Positions 62,241 through 64,000 of a stretch of 64,000 nt of DNA are shown here, in pieces. The notes beneath the pieces are model-generated. The model did no database searches, was not told the origin of the DNA, and saw only the letters and a program-made list of their open reading frames with translations. The position numbers and the translations under genes were made by a program. Origin of the DNA: G963665925 sp963676345 (lineage in GTDB: Bacteria; Bacillota; Clostridia; Peptostreptococcales; Acidaminobacteraceae); NCBI GenBank assembly GCA_963676345.2, contig CAXXTS010000006.1, positions 558,001 to 622,000 on the forward strand. Reading direction: 5' to 3'. How positions within the stretch are numbered: position 1 is the first letter of the stretch; every line of letters starts with the position of its first letter.

Positions 62241-62892
62241 AGTGCCGATTAAGCCTGAAATATTTTTATATTATGAAAATTCAGAACGAGAAAGTGTAAT
62301 TTCTATAATGTTGATTTGATTTAATTCGAACAAGAAGTCGAAAATCGCCTTTGATTGAAAAATGACTGAATCAAAACAAAAACTTGCAAAAAACGATTTC
62401 CTGCTACAAAAGCTTGGAAATGTCTGAAAATTCCCCTATATCAATCGATTTCCCAATAAAATGAGGTCTATTATGCTGGAATACAGTAAAATAGTCATTC
62501 TAACGATTTTACTTAAAATGGATATATGAACATTCTGTAATAGGACGTTAAAAGGTGTCATATCAACCCTTGTGGAGAATGTTACAATCTTTTAAAAGTT
62601 GTACAACGCTAGAAACGTTGAAAATTAGCCAAATTCACGGTATATTAAGTATATGTAAAACGCATGCCGCTCTATATATTATGTACTTTCTTGAATGTTA
62701 AAATATCATTAATATTTCTTTTGTCGAAATGCAGAGTTTATTACGTGAATGAAATCGGTTTGAATACCGAGAATAATTCAAGTTCTACTTAAGAAAGTTG
62801 CATTTTGATCTGTATTATACGAAATGATCCTTATCAAGAAAGTTCTTACTATTTAATAAGAGGGCAAAAAAAACTGAAAGGGGTGTGGCGAT
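62241..62892. other. 652-bp AT-rich gap before the oligopeptide transporter genes
   Basis: No gene, RNA gene or riboswitch is recognised here. A small inverted repeat (CAACG/CGTTG, about 62603-62619) and another (AAATAT/ATATTT, about 62700-62718) are present. No clear SigA promoter stands out. It presumably contains the control region of the downstream operon. Confidence 0.5.
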
Positions 62893-63816
62893 TTGGCAAG
62901 ATATACTCTGCGTCGGGTTGTGTCTATGCTGATTACGCTGTGGTTCGTCGTTACTATTACATTCTTCCTTATGCATTCAATTCCGGGCGGTCCGTTCGAT
63001 TTGAATGAGAAGGCGTTACCACCACAGGTACTTGAAGCGCTGAATGAAAAGTATCATCTTAACGATCCACTGTACAAACAGTATTTTGATTATTTAAAAG
63101 GTGTAGCAACATTTGAACTTGGTCCTTCTTTCTCAAGACCGGGGATTACAGTTAACCAACTTATTGAACAAGGGTTCCCAGTTTCTGCGAGACTTGGTGG
63201 ACTAGCGGCACTGGTTGTTATTATTGTCGGGGTGCCTGTTGGTATCGTTTCGGCATTAAAACAGAATAAGTGGGAGGATTACCTCGTAACCATCTTTGCA
63301 ACTTTGGGGGTTGCGGTTCCAGGTTTTGTACTTGGTACACTGATTGTGTATGTTTTCAGTGCTCGACTTGACGTACTCCCAGCATACGGACTTGATACAT
63401 GGAAGCATTATATTGGACCAGTTATTACATTAAGTGGTTTCTCGCTGGCATTTGTATCAAGACTAACAAGATCATCACTGCTTGAGGTAATGCAGCAGGA
63501 TTACATTCGTACAGCACGTGCGAAGGGTCTTCCTGAATTAACAGTTATTTTCAAGCATGCTCTTAAAAACTCTCTAATCCCAGTTGTAACTTACATGGGT
63601 CCAATGATTGCGGCTATTATGACAGGTTCTTTTGTAACGGAAAAGATATTTGCTGTTCCTGGAATGGGCCGTCACTTCGTTGAATCAGTAGGTAACCGTG
63701 ACTACACAGTACTGCTTGGGACAACAATTTTCTATGCGGCATTTGCAATATTCATGATTTTCCTTGTAGATATCGCGTACGGACTGATTGATCCAAGAAT
63801 CAAACTAGGAGATTAG
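62893..63816 (+). CDS. oppB: Oligopeptide ABC transporter permease, OppB-type
   Basis: The 307-residue permease starts ARYTLRRVVSMLITLWFVVT and has about six membrane segments. The BPD_transp EAA-type loop is DYIRTARAKGLPELTVIFKH, which contacts the ATPases. FVTEKIFAVPGMGRHFVES is typical of OppB/DppB. Start is TTG at 62893 after AAAGGGG. A second permease gene follows after 10 bp. Peptide or nickel substrate cannot be decided here. Confidence 0.9.
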   Translation: MARYTLRRVVSMLITLWFVVTITFFLMHSIPGGPFDLNEKALPPQVLEALNEKYHLNDPLYKQYFDYLKGVATFELGPSFSRPGITVNQLIEQGFPVSARLGGLAALVVIIVGVPVGIVSALKQNKWEDYLVTIFATLGVAVPGFVLGTLIVYVFSARLDVLPAYGLDTWKHYIGPVITLSGFSLAFVSRLTRSSLLEVMQQDYIRTARAKGLPELTVIFKHALKNSLIPVVTYMGPMIAAIMTGSFVTEKIFAVPGMGRHFVESVGNRDYTVLLGTTIFYAAFAIFMIFLVDIAYGLIDPRIKLGD

Positions 63817-63826
63817 GAGGTTGACC

Positions 63827-64000
63827 ATGACGACTGAAAATATCGTTATATCAAAAGATATGTGGGAGAAGGTCGACACTTCTACCCTACAGAGTGACGT
63901 CATTGCCAGACCAAGTATGACTTACTGGCAAGATGCGTGGAGAAGACTAAAGCAGAACAAGCTTTCTATGATTGGTCTGATCACGATAATTATACTTACA
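63827..64000 (+). CDS. oppC: Oligopeptide ABC transporter permease, OppC-type (N-terminus only)
   Basis: The 58 visible residues begin MTTENIVISKDMWEKV. They include SMTYWQDAWRRLKQNKLSMI, the OppC_N signature preceding the first membrane helix, which starts at the edge. The ATG follows TTAGGAGG, 10 bp after oppB. The rest lies outside the window. Confidence 0.85.
   Translation, partial: MTTENIVISKDMWEKVDTSTLQSDVIARPSMTYWQDAWRRLKQNKLSMIGLITIIILT

Noticed and set aside
62241..62892. Decayed solute-binding protein gene before oppB
   Set aside because: No frame shows lipobox or SBP-like sequence; the gap is AT-rich with stops in all frames.

Overview
The window reads as low-GC Firmicutes DNA from an anaerobic, motile, heterotrophic member of the Clostridia. 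A Fusibacter- or Acidaminobacter-like organism would fit, but this is inference. The signs are a glycyl radical enzyme with its radical SAM activase, a selenocysteine-containing HesB-like protein, bacteriohemerythrin, two chemotaxis receptors, a single-chain PurL, pcrA-ligA, strong Shine-Dalgarno (SD) sites, and many hairpin-plus-T-run terminators. No rRNA, tRNA, CRISPR array, IS transposase or prophage was seen.

Region 1 (1-15.9 kb) is a catabolic/accessory block. It holds a cut aminotransferase with a MocR-type regulator, a decayed lipoprotein-like remnant, and a minus-strand cluster (carboxylesterase, alpha/beta hydrolase, SLC13-type anion permease, metallo-hydrolase) divergent from a LysR regulator. 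Next come a PucR-type regulator divergent from a glycyl radical enzyme with an unusual GCVD active-site motif, its activase, and an MFS transporter. A plausible reading is ester cleavage outside or inside the cell, carboxylate uptake, and radical C-X bond cleavage; the substrate is unknown.

Region 2 (16-24 kb) is sensory and redox: two methyl-accepting chemotaxis proteins, a NapH-like ferredoxin membrane protein, bacteriohemerythrin, a HesB-like selenoprotein with in-frame TGA (easily missed by ORF callers), and a LysR regulator. Region 3 (24-36 kb) is the purine operon purL-purE-purC-purF-purM-purN-purH-purD, interrupted after purL by a tiny promoter/24-codon ORF/terminator unit and a repeat element.

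Region 4 (36-54.8 kb) is mixed: an unknown membrane protein, an LUD protein behind a palindromic operator, a frameshifted MATE pseudogene, cupin/methyltransferase/Ppx-GppA, a 2Fe-2S ferredoxin, a QueT-type transporter with a structured leader, a Cache histidine kinase, TrkH-TrkA, thiol peroxidase, FMN riboswitch plus RibU, an EamA transporter, and an ABC-2 exporter. Region 5 (54.8-64 kb) holds a FliK-like/FlhB-C-like/YaaR cluster, pcrA-ligA, and the start of an oligopeptide ABC transporter operon.

The most unusual signal is a dispersed repeat family at four sites (about 22.7, 28.2, 35.9 and 51.0 kb). Each copy has a conserved left block ending in AAAGAAATGCAC and a conserved right block starting with GTATATGGCGCGA. 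Between them three copies carry a long, nearly perfect hairpin whose sequence differs completely from site to site. The right block contains a small hairpin with compensatory base changes and is tandemly amplified at two sites (62-bp and 47/48-bp periods). Three of four copies begin directly in or after the T-run of an intrinsic terminator. I do not recognise this family.
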